Notes: a model not told the origin generated them from the letters alone. Positions 18,770-28,098 are shown, counted from the stretch's first letter. The stretch: 64,000 bases of DNA from Sphingobacterium endophyticum (GCF_009733535.1 NZ_SMMI01000009.1:124001-188000); one strand, 5' to 3'. Numbers and translations: made by a program.

Positions 18770-20281
18770 ATGAAATACTTAAGAAATATAAAAACAACAA
18801 TAAAAATTACGGCTAGTATTCTCGCTTTGGGAACTATGGCGGGATGCTCTGGATTCTTAGATGAATCTGATCCAAGTAATTTTACAGTAGAAAACTACTT
18901 TACAAAGCCTGAACATGCTCGAAGTTCCGTAAGTGCTATTTATTCCAACCTTAGAAACCCCATGGGAAGTGGATTTGGTGGTGGAACTTGGATGATGCTG
19001 GAATTTGCAACTGGCTTGGCCGCAACTGATCTTGGACAAGCAGTAAATAGTTATTATGTCAAAGACCTAAGGAATACATCGGATAATGGTTATGGATTAG
19101 ATTATTGGACAACTTATTATCGTGGTATAGGTAATGCCAATTTATCAATTACTAATATCCCGAAGATTCCAATGGACGAGACGGAAAAGAAAAGAATACT
19201 AGGTGAAGCCCACTTTTTAAGAGCGTTTTACTACTTCAATCTTGTCCAAATGTTTGGAGAAATTCCTATTGTTACGGAAGCTGTTAATTTAACTTCTGAA
19301 CAGCTCTATCCTGAACAGGCAAAAGTTGAACAGGTGTATGAATTAATTGTTAATGATCTTAAAGTTGCCGAAGCTTCAGGATTGCCATGGAATGATCAGA
19401 GTGGAAAAGTCAATATGGGGATTATTAAATCCCTAATGGCAAAAGTGTATTTGACAATGGCCGGATACCCCCTGAACAAAGGAGCTGCATATTTTGATCT
19501 CTCAGCCAAAGCTTCTGAAGAGGTTATTAACTCAAAACAATATCAACTGTTTCCTTCTTATGCTGACCTCCATGATCCTAAAAAGAAAAATGGTTCCGAG
19601 AATATATTTAGCATTCAATATAAAACTCAGGTAATTCCTTCTAACTGGCAGGTCGCAATTATTCCTTATAACAAAAATATCTCGGCCTATTCTGATGAAA
19701 CTGGAGGAATCTATGCAACTAAAGATTTCGTGGAGTCTTATGATGCCAAAGATCTGAGAAGAGCTGAAAAGCAGTTTTTCTTTACCAAGTTTACCCATGA
19801 AGCTGATCGAACTAAAGAAGTAAACCTTGGAGCATATTTCATCTATAAACACTTTGATTACGAAGCTCAAACAAATACGACAAATAGTGACTTAAACTGG
19901 TCTATTATTCGATATGCTGATGTTCTTCTTATGTATGCTGAAGCGGCAAATGAAGTAGCTGGACCGAATGCCAAGGTTTATGATGCTGTAAATGCCATAA
20001 GAAAAAGAGCTGAACTAACTCCTTTGTCTGGTCTGTCTAAAGATCAATTAAGGGAGGCAATTTGGAAAGAGCGCTGGCATGAGCTATGCTATGAAAATAT
20101 AACTTGGTTCGATATGGTGAGATTGAGAAAGGCCTTCAATGTGACGACCAAAAAATTTGAAAATTATGTCGGCCATAAATTCTCATACGGTCCAGTGGTT
20201 ACTGAACGAGAGTTGTTATTCCCGAAACCAACCGCTGAAATTCGAAACAATACCAAATTAGTACAGAACAAAGGTTATTAA
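18770..20281 (+). CDS. SusD/RagB-family nutrient-binding outer membrane lipoprotein
   Basis: 503 aa with a lipoprotein signal whose lipobox is MAGC (Cys26). The N-terminal SusD-like segment (FLDESDPSNF, then NYFTKPEHARSSVSAIYSNLR) and the C-terminal RagB segment (ILRYADVLLMYAEAANE-like IIRYADVLLMYAEAAN, RKRAELTPL, ERWHELCYENITWFDMVRL) are textbook. The protein sits as a hinged lid on the SusC barrel encoded 15 bases upstream. A strong terminator directly follows, so the operon is just these two genes. Confidence 0.95.
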   Translation: MKYLRNIKTTIKITASILALGTMAGCSGFLDESDPSNFTVENYFTKPEHARSSVSAIYSNLRNPMGSGFGGGTWMMLEFATGLAATDLGQAVNSYYVKDLRNTSDNGYGLDYWTTYYRGIGNANLSITNIPKIPMDETEKKRILGEAHFLRAFYYFNLVQMFGEIPIVTEAVNLTSEQLYPEQAKVEQVYELIVNDLKVAEASGLPWNDQSGKVNMGIIKSLMAKVYLTMAGYPLNKGAAYFDLSAKASEEVINSKQYQLFPSYADLHDPKKKNGSENIFSIQYKTQVIPSNWQVAIIPYNKNISAYSDETGGIYATKDFVESYDAKDLRRAEKQFFFTKFTHEADRTKEVNLGAYFIYKHFDYEAQTNTTNSDLNWSIIRYADVLLMYAEAANEVAGPNAKVYDAVNAIRKRAELTPLSGLSKDQLREAIWKERWHELCYENITWFDMVRLRKAFNVTTKKFENYVGHKFSYGPVVTERELLFPKPTAEIRNNTKLVQNKGY

Positions 20282-20301
20282 TTTTAACCTTGTAAACTAT
20301 A

Positions 20302-20354
20302 GAAGCAGTTTAGAAATTATCCTTTGGATAAACTTCTAAACTGTTTCTTTTTTT
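20302..20354 (+). terminator. Rho-independent terminator of the susCD pair
   Basis: A long imperfect hairpin has a perfect ten-base core (CAGTTTAGAA pairing with TTCTAAACTG). The stem extends on both sides to 20302 and 20347, and a run of seven T follows. It starts 21 bases after the SusD stop codon. Its T-run touches the stop codon of the convergent beta-barrel gene, so it may also slow transcription coming from the other side. Confidence 0.8.
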
Positions 20355-20901
20355 ATTTACCAAATCTATATTTTGCCGAAAGGCCAGCTTTCATCGACTT
20401 ATCTGTTCCATAGGTTGTGGCTTCAACTTCTATGATATCTGAATTTCTTAAGGTGTTTTGTACTCCCATGCCTACTGATTTATATAAATTAAAATTAAAA
20501 TCAGGCTTTGAGTTTGCCCCATTTTTAAGTTTTATGCTGGTTCCTTCATAGGCAATACCCAGGGCAGCGGAAAGATAATATTTGTTTAGATAGTATCGTG
20601 AACCCCCACTCAAAGAGTAAATCTCATGCTTCCAAATATCCTCTAAATTATTTTCAGGTCGTTCCAAAATTTTTCTTCGCGTCTGTTCATAATTTAAAGA
20701 TGTAAATAAACCTAATGACTTAAGTGGCCTATACTCATACATAAGACCAACTCCATAGGATAGACCTTGAATGGAATAATCGTACCCAAATAATGATCCA
20801 ATACTTAAATTATTAACTTGTGGGCTAGTTGAATTTTGTGCTTTGGATATTTGCCCTATACTTATCAAAACAACAGTGCTTAAAAATAATCGAATAATCA
20901 T
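20353..20901 (-). CDS. Small outer membrane beta-barrel protein (hypothetical)
   Basis: 182 aa with a signal peptide ending around SKAQ (residue 22). The mature part alternates hydrophobic and polar residues with many Tyr, Gly and Ser (YGVGLMYEYRPLKSLGLFTSLNYEQ), and the C-terminus ends in an aromatic-type strand (LSAKYRFGK). This is the pattern of an eight-stranded porin-like or OmpA/OprF-type barrel found widely in Bacteroidota. No function can be given. It is convergent with susCD and divergent from the LuxR-type regulator. Confidence 0.75.
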   Translation of the reverse strand: MIIRLFLSTVVLISIGQISKAQNSTSPQVNNLSIGSLFGYDYSIQGLSYGVGLMYEYRPLKSLGLFTSLNYEQTRRKILERPENNLEDIWKHEIYSLSGGSRYYLNKYYLSAALGIAYEGTSIKLKNGANSKPDFNFNLYKSVGMGVQNTLRNSDIIEVEATTYGTDKSMKAGLSAKYRFGK

Positions 20902-21335
20902 AATTGAAAGATTTGAGTTAGTAAAATATTTTCTACACTGTAAATGTACACGTTGTTTTGGATAATAAAATTAAATTAACATCAATTAACTATCTTAATT
21001 TATTGTGTTACAGATATATGCTTTAATTCACGTTTTTTGTAAAAACTGATTCAATTAAAAAATAAACCAACAAAAATATTCATCATAATAATTTTCTATA
21101 TTTGAATATTATTTCAAGTACCTACCTAAGTTTCAAGCGCTTCCAATTTATTCTGCCAACTCCTTGAATACTCTTTACTAACTATTTCTACAGTTCTGCT
21201 CATTAAGATTAATTGCATACTCATCCGTAATTTATTAATTGCTCATCCTCTTTAAATTTATGTGAAAACTCAATCAAAATTGGTTAAGGATCAATCATTT
21301 TATTGTTTTTTGCTAACTATTATTCAATCAGACTC
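20902..21335. other. 434-base intergenic region upstream of the LuxR-type regulator
   Basis: Very AT-rich, with no credible ORF. At 21097-21104 there is a TATATTTG that matches the Bacteroidota -7 element (TAnnTTTG), about 230 bases before the regulator start. No TTTG is found at the expected distance upstream of it, so it is only a half-match. Nothing else was recognised. Confidence 0.4.
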
Positions 21336-22049
21336 ATGAACCTATTACCTGAAAATCGAACAAGGCAATTAAATAACTACAATAGTTATTTAATTGATAT
21401 GGTAGGGCTGATTATACAACAGAAGTTCCAAGAAAATGAAATTGGTGAGTTTGATTTAGGAAATCTCTTTGTCGAAAATCAGAAAGACCTTAGCAATGCA
21501 TTTTATTATAAATGTAGTACAGACTCTTTAAACCAAGTTAATGAAGATGCTGAACTAATATGGCTCGCATATTTTGACTTTTTCTTCCCTACAGATGAAA
21601 ATGTCTTTATCCATCCTGAACTTTTCCATTTCTTAAAAAACAAGAAATTTAATAAAGTACACTTTTTCTTTCAGAGAGTCAAAGATCAAAACAACAGACC
21701 ATGTAAATGGCATTTTGGAACCACAAAATTAATATTACAAGGAAGTAAATCATTTGATTCCATCTTATTTAGATACGCTGTAGAAATTCCAAACTCCCAA
21801 ATAAAAAAGAGGACTGAAGAAGAAGAAAGTTATTTCCAAAAATATTGCAATAGAGTATTGCTATTAAGTAAAAGGGAAAAGGAAATTGTAAAATTAATTG
21901 TAGAAGGCAAATCAAGTCATGAAATCTCTGACCAACTCTTTATTTCCATTCATACAGTAAATAATCATCGTAAGAGCATTATCAATAAATTGGAAATCAG
22001 TAATCTCTGTCATCTAACAAAATTCGCCATGCTATTTGAGATGGTGTAA
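21336..22049 (+). CDS. Orphan LuxR-type transcriptional regulator next to the eCIS locus
   Basis: 237 aa from the ATG at 21336; the open frame continues upstream only to a TTG. The C-terminal 60 residues (about 176-235) form a LuxR/FixJ helix-turn-helix: LSKREKEIVKLIVEGKSS, then EISDQLFISIHTVNNHRKSI. The N-terminal 170 residues contain no receiver-domain Asp/Lys pattern and look more like a small sensory fold, possibly PAS-like. Bacteroidota carry many such single-component regulators. It ends 151 bases before the first eCIS gene on the same strand with no gene in between, so it is the best local candidate for eCIS control. That link is inference only. Confidence 0.8.
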   Translation: MNLLPENRTRQLNNYNSYLIDMVGLIIQQKFQENEIGEFDLGNLFVENQKDLSNAFYYKCSTDSLNQVNEDAELIWLAYFDFFFPTDENVFIHPELFHFLKNKKFNKVHFFFQRVKDQNNRPCKWHFGTTKLILQGSKSFDSILFRYAVEIPNSQIKKRTEEEESYFQKYCNRVLLLSKREKEIVKLIVEGKSSHEISDQLFISIHTVNNHRKSIINKLEISNLCHLTKFAMLFEMV

Positions 22050-22200
22050 TTCTCAAATCCTAGTTTGTATCAAAAAATCCTTTTTTAAATAAATGACTAC
22101 AACTAGCTATTGAGTTTAATTACAATCTTTTGGAAATTTATCCTAATCTAAGTAAAAGAATATTACCTCAATTCACCAAAGAATTATAAGAAAACCTGTC

Positions 22201-22800
22201 ATGATAAAAAATGCCCTAATATTGCTAAAAAATGAGCTACATGAATACCTCAAATCAAAAGGTGATTATGCTGCGAATGTGATTATTGACAATATTGGCT
22301 TGGCTGAAACATCCTCGGGTAATTCTTTAACTGATAATATCGTAATTACATTAGTCAATATTGAAGAAGAAAGCACTTTAAAAAACCAAAATTCAGTGCG
22401 TAAATCACCAAATGGAAATGCATATTATGAAAACCCTCCAGTTAATATAAACCTCTTTGTTCTAATAACTTGTAATTATGCTGGTGATGGATATGTTCTT
22501 GCATTAGACAGGCTATCAATGGTTATCCAATTCTTACAAAGTAAAAATGTTTTTAATAGTTCAAACTCTTCGTCAAATGATTTAAACGAAGAAAGTGTTG
22601 AACTCAAATTTATAATGGAATTATTTACCCTGTCGTTCGAACAAATAAATTACCTCTGGGGATCATTAGGGGGAAGACAGGTCCCATTCGCTATGTATAA
22701 ATTGAGATTGATCTCTATCTCTGAAAATGCTATTGTAAGAGAAGTTCCTCTTATCGAAGAAATTGAAACTAATTTATTCGCAACCAATAAAATGCCATGA
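22201..22800 (+). CDS. eCIS cap/tail terminator protein (DUF4255, Afp16/Pvc16-like)
   Basis: 199 aa, within the usual size for this family. The sequence begins with MIKNALILLKNELHEYLKS and has the conserved block PPVNINLFVLITCNYAGDGY followed by ALDRLSMVIQFLQSKNVF, the mark of DUF4255 (Pvc16 N-terminal domain). In Afp and PVC particles the Afp16 homologue caps the distal end of the tube and sheath and sets final assembly. It opens the operon. The next gene starts inside its stop codon (ATGA overlap of four bases), so the two are translationally coupled. Confidence 0.88.
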   Translation: MIKNALILLKNELHEYLKSKGDYAANVIIDNIGLAETSSGNSLTDNIVITLVNIEEESTLKNQNSVRKSPNGNAYYENPPVNINLFVLITCNYAGDGYVLALDRLSMVIQFLQSKNVFNSSNSSSNDLNEESVELKFIMELFTLSFEQINYLWGSLGGRQVPFAMYKLRLISISENAIVREVPLIEEIETNLFATNKMP

Positions 22801-24119
22801 AAACGAACTTTAAAACGTTGTATGAAGTAAAACTCTTCCATGAATTCTATCAAACTGATAGGAATGGAAAGAACGTTTTTGAGTTGGCAAATCAAATTGA
22901 CCGATTAGAATTCTTAAAGAATAAATTTCAGGAAAATGATGATTATGTAAATCAAGATATAGAATTTATAACTCCAAAATTCTTTATAAATCAAATGGAG
23001 AACTTCGGCTTAAAATTAATTCCAACATATTCTGGATTTAAAATTTTAATTGCCGTTAAAGCTAAAAAATTACCGAGTGCAGTAACAACTTATGAGCCTT
23101 TTAATAAACTACCGAACGAATTGTTAATCCCCGTATTACTTTCATTAAAAGGCTCTAAAATTAATTCTGTAACTAATAAAAAAATGGATGTTGAACTTAG
23201 TTCTTATCCATTGTTTTCAAATGATAGTACAATTACAGGAGCTAGATTTTTTCCATTTTTAACTGCTGATATTCAAGCTTATGATGCTTCAAATTCTTAT
23301 GAACAAGGCGAGATAGCAAAATTTGCAGTAAATGATTATAAATCATTTTTCCGCGATCATACCGATACTATTCAATGGAAGGCAGTTTCAGGAATTGCAT
23401 TTGCAAATGAAAATGATAAAGCTTTGATTCCCAGAAATGCAAATTATACTTTCCCTAAATCTTTAAATATTGTAAAAGCAGATTTCTTATTAAAAGATAA
23501 TAATGGAGCTATAGTTCAGGAGTTTCATTTTAAGAATTCTACTCCTTTTCAGAAAGTCAATCTTTCTTTTGACCCATTGAAAATAAAAACTATCGCCTCT
23601 AATGAACCGGAAGAAAAACATATTTATTCTTTAATGGTAACCGCTACTTCTGGATACTCGAAAAATTATAAAATCGTATTTTATGAGGATGATCAAGAGA
23701 TCAAATCGAGTTTGGGCTTAGTGCTTATCAAGGTTAAAAGTTCGATCAATAATTATAAACTTTTAGATAATTCTGGAAAATTAATCACTAGAAAAAATAG
23801 TGAAAATAGAATGGATCCTCCTGCACCTGTCTTTGAACTCAACTTTAATAGCAGATCCTCATTCTGGAGGTATTCTAATGACAAAGGAAAGGATTTGTTA
23901 GGGGGATTATATACCGATTTTCTAGACTCTATCAGCGGGTATTTAGTAAGTAAGGAACCAAAACCATTGACTTCAAATGCTACTTTCTACCGCAAACCTG
24001 ATAATACCTTATTCTTCCTGCCTTGTCCAAGTGATTCCAATTCCCTAAGAATAGAAAACAATAAAATATATAGTGATATAAAGGTTCCAGAATCAACGCT
24101 GTTTCCTATAGCACCCTGA
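22797..24119 (+). CDS. Unrecognised beta-rich protein in the eCIS operon
   Basis: 440 aa, with no signal peptide or membrane span. The first 150 residues are mixed helix and strand. From about residue 200 onward it looks like beta-sandwich material (NVVKADFLLKDNNGAIVQEF, YSLMVTATSGYSKNYKIVFY). It overlaps the DUF4255 gene by four bases and precedes the sheath gene by 35. I do not recognise the family. Position between the cap protein and the sheath suggests a structural part at the distal end of the particle or a cap adaptor, but this is inference from gene order only. Confidence 0.7.
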   Translation: MKTNFKTLYEVKLFHEFYQTDRNGKNVFELANQIDRLEFLKNKFQENDDYVNQDIEFITPKFFINQMENFGLKLIPTYSGFKILIAVKAKKLPSAVTTYEPFNKLPNELLIPVLLSLKGSKINSVTNKKMDVELSSYPLFSNDSTITGARFFPFLTADIQAYDASNSYEQGEIAKFAVNDYKSFFRDHTDTIQWKAVSGIAFANENDKALIPRNANYTFPKSLNIVKADFLLKDNNGAIVQEFHFKNSTPFQKVNLSFDPLKIKTIASNEPEEKHIYSLMVTATSGYSKNYKIVFYEDDQEIKSSLGLVLIKVKSSINNYKLLDNSGKLITRKNSENRMDPPAPVFELNFNSRSSFWRYSNDKGKDLLGGLYTDFLDSISGYLVSKEPKPLTSNATFYRKPDNTLFFLPCPSDSNSLRIENNKIYSDIKVPESTLFPIAP

Positions 24120-24154
24120 ATAAACAATTAGATTTTAAACTAAATTATTTTGTT

Positions 24155-25573
24155 ATGCAAGATTACAAAACCCCCGGAGTATATATAGAAGAGATTCCAC
24201 ATCTTCCACCTTCAATTGCTTCGGTAGAAACTGCAATACCAGCATTTACTGGATATACTCAAATAGCAAAATGGAAAGAAGATAATGACCTAAGAAATAA
24301 ACCTTGGCGAATTGAATCTATGCTTCAGTATGAACAATTTTTTGGATATCCCGATCCAGAAACGGACAGCCTTTCCGTTAATTTTGGATTAAATGCTGTG
24401 AATGGAAAGGTGGATGAAACTAAAAGGTCTAAGTACCTCATGCATTATACTATGCAACTATTTTTTGCCAATGGCGGCGGACCTTGTTGGATAACTTCTG
24501 TGGGTAATTATACCGATACAGGAGGGGAAATCCTTGCAACGGATCTAATCGCTGGATTAGCAGAAATCGCAAAAATCAATGAAGTCACACTTTTATTATT
24601 CCCTGATTCTACGAATTTAAGCTCAGCTACAGATTATTATAACGTCCATACCGAAGCAATAAATCAATGTGTTAATCTACAAGATCGCTTTACCATTTTG
24701 GATGTTTACCATGACCCGGCAAATTTATTAGAATGGAACCTTGACATTGATTTACTTAGAAACACCTTATCAGGGACCACAGATTTCTTAAAATATGCAG
24801 CTGTTTATTTTCCAAAGATCTATACAGGTGTGGATTATAATTACAAGTTAAATGCTGATCAAACGAAAGATAATGATGATCTCGTCCAGGTTACTGGAGT
24901 TCCGGGGGCAACTAATCTTACTGAATTATTGGCCGTTAACAATGCTAAATATTTCCAAGCAAAAAGTGCCATTTCAAATATTCAAATGTTATTGCCAGTA
25001 TCTGGTTCAATTGCTGGTATCTATGCTCAGGTAGATAATGCCCGTGGAGTATGGAAAGCGCCAGCTAATGTGAATATTAGCAATGCAATACGTCCTGAAT
25101 TCTTAATAAATCATGCCCAACAAATGGATTTGAATGTCGATTCGCTGGCCGGAAAATCCGTCAATGTTATCCGAACATTTCCAGGTCGAGGACCTGCTAT
25201 TGTATGGGGCGCAAGAACATTAGCCGGTAATGACAATGAATGGCGCTATGTGCCTGTAAGAAGATTTTTTAGCATGGTTGAAGAATCTGTGAAAAATGCT
25301 ACTGAACAATTTGTATTTGAACCTAATGACCGCAATACCTGGGTCCGTGTGAAATCAATGATTGAAAATTACCTCACTCAACAATGGAAGGCAGGTGCAT
25401 TAATGGGCGCTTCTACTAAAGAAGCATTCTTTGTCCATATTGGGCTCGGCGAAACAATGACCGAACTCGATATATGGGAGGGAAGAATGATCGTAGAAAT
25501 TGGAATGGCGGTCGTACGTCCTGCAGAATTTATCATCCTTCGGTTTATGCATAAAATGCTTGCTGAATCATAA
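24155..25573 (+). CDS. Contractile tail sheath protein (Afp2-4-like)
   Basis: 472 aa, typical of eCIS and phage sheaths. The N-terminus YKTPGVYIEEIPHLPPSI and the C-terminal domain with NEWRYVPVRRFFSMVEESV, FEPNDRNTWVRVKSMIENYL and QWKAGALMG are diagnostic of the tail sheath family. The sheath surrounds the inner tube and contracts to drive the spike through the target envelope. Only one sheath gene is present, whereas Afp and PVC have two or three, so a single protein must form the whole sheath. Confidence 0.96.
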   Translation: MQDYKTPGVYIEEIPHLPPSIASVETAIPAFTGYTQIAKWKEDNDLRNKPWRIESMLQYEQFFGYPDPETDSLSVNFGLNAVNGKVDETKRSKYLMHYTMQLFFANGGGPCWITSVGNYTDTGGEILATDLIAGLAEIAKINEVTLLLFPDSTNLSSATDYYNVHTEAINQCVNLQDRFTILDVYHDPANLLEWNLDIDLLRNTLSGTTDFLKYAAVYFPKIYTGVDYNYKLNADQTKDNDDLVQVTGVPGATNLTELLAVNNAKYFQAKSAISNIQMLLPVSGSIAGIYAQVDNARGVWKAPANVNISNAIRPEFLINHAQQMDLNVDSLAGKSVNVIRTFPGRGPAIVWGARTLAGNDNEWRYVPVRRFFSMVEESVKNATEQFVFEPNDRNTWVRVKSMIENYLTQQWKAGALMGASTKEAFFVHIGLGETMTELDIWEGRMIVEIGMAVVRPAEFIILRFMHKMLAES

Positions 25574-25607
25574 TAACAGAATTATGTAATCATTAAAAAT
25601 TATTGTT

Positions 25608-26636
25608 ATGACCATAGAAAGCTCTAATATACAAAACCCTAGGAATGGGAATTGTAATGATAAGGATGTCAAGACCATCACTCAAAAAAATATTTATCAA
25701 ATTAAAGAAGATTATTGCCTAAAATTAAAGTCTAAACTTGGTGAATTGAGCGAAAGCGAAGTTTCTCGTGATGGCACATTAATGAAGTTTGAAAAAAAGA
25801 AATGTGTCTTCGTTAAAACCGAAAAAAACTTCCACCTAATAAGAAATTTAGAACTAAAGGTAGGAGTGGGGCTTATACAATCTACTGAAGAAATTAAAAA
25901 AAATGTAACCCTTGCTATTTCCCAAAATGAATCGCTCGTATCTTCCTTAAAAGCTGTTCTAAAATCCGCTAAAGATGCCAAAGCTGCATTCGCAAATCTT
26001 CGAGATTCTGCCAATAAATTAGAAGCAGGGATGAATGACAGTTGCAGTTCCGGTCAATTGAAAATTCTAGGATGTTCCAACGATAATTGTAATGAATCCG
26101 AGAATCAAAAAGATAATCTTCAACTCCCCGGAGAATGCCAAGATGCCTGTAGAATATTAGCAAAATTAGTAGAGAAACCTGTAGATTTCTGTCTTGAGAT
26201 TGATATTATTGGTAACTCAGCAGCTGATATCATCGGAATTCATTCCTTCTCCAACATTAAATCTCTGGAAAAATTCCAACAGGACTTTTCCTCGAATGCC
26301 AAAACTTTTGACGATCTCATTTTGACTCAAGTTACTAATGCAACTGCTGGGTTGAAAAAAGCTCAAGAGGAACTGACTTTGGCAACAAAAATAAAAATGC
26401 AATCAGAACATCTCTTATACAATAAACGTAATGAATTAGAAGCATTGGTAGAAGTCAAAGACTATTTATGCTGCCATAAATGCAATTGTATTGATGCTGA
26501 CTGCGGATGTAATGAAAGTAATCCAGATGAAAATAACAGATTCAAAAAATGTAAATGTGATATCTGTGATATCTGTAAGGAGGTAACTGAAATCTATTGT
26601 ATTCGAGATAATGAAGGCGGCGCAAATTGCGACTGA
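25608..26636 (+). CDS. Unrecognised cysteine-rich coiled-coil protein 1 of the eCIS operon
   Basis: 342 aa, without signal peptide or membrane span. I count 21 cysteines. About eleven are packed in the last 60 residues in CxC and CxxC pairs (CCHKCNC, then CGC, CKCDICDIC), a pattern that could bind metal or form disulfides. Residues about 80-140 and 220-290 are helical and coiled-coil-like. It lies between the sheath gene and a second Cys-rich gene, with gaps of 34 and 41 bases. No function is known to me. Its place suggests a particle component specific to this eCIS branch. Confidence 0.75.
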   Translation: MTIESSNIQNPRNGNCNDKDVKTITQKNIYQIKEDYCLKLKSKLGELSESEVSRDGTLMKFEKKKCVFVKTEKNFHLIRNLELKVGVGLIQSTEEIKKNVTLAISQNESLVSSLKAVLKSAKDAKAAFANLRDSANKLEAGMNDSCSSGQLKILGCSNDNCNESENQKDNLQLPGECQDACRILAKLVEKPVDFCLEIDIIGNSAADIIGIHSFSNIKSLEKFQQDFSSNAKTFDDLILTQVTNATAGLKKAQEELTLATKIKMQSEHLLYNKRNELEALVEVKDYLCCHKCNCIDADCGCNESNPDENNRFKKCKCDICDICKEVTEIYCIRDNEGGANCD

Positions 26637-26677
26637 TACCCTACATACTCAATGGTTGAATATTAAAACTTACTATT

Positions 26678-27604
26678 ATGTTAAGCTATAATGAAATAAG
26701 CAATTCTGATAGAGATATTTTTGATTGTTGCGATCAGAAACCTAATAATAATGAACCTATTGGAGACTGCTGCTATGAGACATGGACGGGAGATTTGGTT
26801 CAAGTAACTGCTGATTGGAAAGCTGCAAATGCTTATGCAATGAATAAGGAATTAGAATACAATCTCACTGTTGAAGAACGTGACAGACTGAAAGCCTGGT
26901 ATGCAGACTGGGAAGCTACTGATGAAAATGCTGATGCTCTTTGTAGGCAATTAGAGCTATTTGTCCTCCTTCTTCAAAAGGTTTGTACTGTAACCGATAA
27001 AACCAATAAAGCAATAGAAATCCTCTTTTGCATGTTGGAAGACCTGTACATCCGTGTGGATAAGCTCAAAACCCAATACGACAAATTGATGGCCTGCATC
27101 AATTGCTTAAAACGTCCTGAACTGGCTTCGGGGGTAGGAATTATGAAATTCCTCGAAGATTATGGTCAAAAACTGGATGCTGTTATTCTTACTCGAGATA
27201 TTATAGTCCCTCAAGTTATTTCAGCATTGGAAATTGCAATTGGTATACATACAAACATCTGTGATCAATATGGATTGAAAGAAACCATCCGCTATTGGAA
27301 GGGCAAATTCAATTGTAATCAATCAACAACAGATCAAAGTACAGCATCCTTTTCAGATTCTAAAATTCAAAACAGTAATGCTTCAAATGAATGCTGCTGT
27401 ATTGAACCTCGTATTAGTTTGCCAATCGATGCAGATGAATATTATCGACAATTGGAAAATGACTATTTAAATACGAAACAAAAAGTCGATCAATTGAAAA
27501 AAGATTTAGATCAGGCAAAAGAAAAAAGGGACGCTTTATTAGCATGTAAACAAAGTCTTGAAAATGCTATTAATGAAGTGAATCCTGCAAATAAGTGTAA
27601 ATAA
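26678..27604 (+). CDS. Unrecognised cysteine-rich coiled-coil protein 2 of the eCIS operon
   Basis: 308 aa. It has 16 cysteines, including two CC pairs near the N-terminus (DCCDQ, DCCYE), a CINC pair in the middle and a CCC triplet near residue 245. Most of the rest is long helix (residues about 50-140, and 255-305 as a charged coiled coil). Like its upstream neighbour it has no signal or membrane segment and no family I recognise. The two look like a functional pair through composition and placement, though they are not obviously alike in sequence. The tube genes follow after 20 bases. Confidence 0.75.
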   Translation: MLSYNEISNSDRDIFDCCDQKPNNNEPIGDCCYETWTGDLVQVTADWKAANAYAMNKELEYNLTVEERDRLKAWYADWEATDENADALCRQLELFVLLLQKVCTVTDKTNKAIEILFCMLEDLYIRVDKLKTQYDKLMACINCLKRPELASGVGIMKFLEDYGQKLDAVILTRDIIVPQVISALEIAIGIHTNICDQYGLKETIRYWKGKFNCNQSTTDQSTASFSDSKIQNSNASNECCCIEPRISLPIDADEYYRQLENDYLNTKQKVDQLKKDLDQAKEKRDALLACKQSLENAINEVNPANKCK

Positions 27605-27624
27605 CCATTATAATATCATTTGTT

Positions 27625-28089
27625 ATGTCAAACGATCCTAAAAAAAACTATCCACTACCTAAATTTCATTTTCAATTGGATTGGGGTGGAACTAGAATTG
27701 GTTTTACAGAAGTTAGTGGGCTTGATTTTGAAACTGAAGTTATTGAATATCGTGAAGGTAGCAGTCCCACTTATAATAAAACTAAACAGCCTGGGTTAAC
27801 CAAATATCCTAATGTTACCTTAAAACGTGGTACGTTCTTCGGTGATTTTGAGTATTTCGAACAATGGAAAAAAACCATGATGTTCCAGGAAGGAAAGGAA
27901 AAATTCCGACGCGATGTCACCATTAGACTATTGGATGAAGAACATCAACCCATTATTTCTTGGACTCTCTCTAGAGCATGGCCTTCAAAGGTACAGTCAA
28001 CAAACCTGAAAGCGGATGCTAATGAAGTCGCAATTGAAACGATGGAGCTTGTCCATGAAGGTCTTTCAATCGTAGAAGCTAAAAAATAA
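27625..28089 (+). CDS. Inner tube protein 1 (gp19-like, Afp1/5 type)
   Basis: 154 aa, the standard length of a T4 gp19-like tube protein. Typical features are the opening FHFQLDWGGTRIGFTEVSGL, the loop VIEYREGSS, the strand NVTLKRGTFFGDFEYFEQW and the ending ETMELVHEGLSI. Hexameric rings stack into the hollow tube inside the sheath, where effector cargo is loaded in eCIS. The closeness to the Afp1/Afp5 canonical sequence suggests this is the main tube subunit. Confidence 0.95.
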   Translation: MSNDPKKNYPLPKFHFQLDWGGTRIGFTEVSGLDFETEVIEYREGSSPTYNKTKQPGLTKYPNVTLKRGTFFGDFEYFEQWKKTMMFQEGKEKFRRDVTIRLLDEEHQPIISWTLSRAWPSKVQSTNLKADANEVAIETMELVHEGLSIVEAKK

Positions 28090-28098
28090 TATAAAACC

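Noticed and set aside
21097-21104. TATATTTG as a promoter for the LuxR-type regulator
   Set aside because: Matches the -7 element of Bacteroidota but lacks the -33 TTTG at the right distance and lies far upstream, so it was not called as a promoter.
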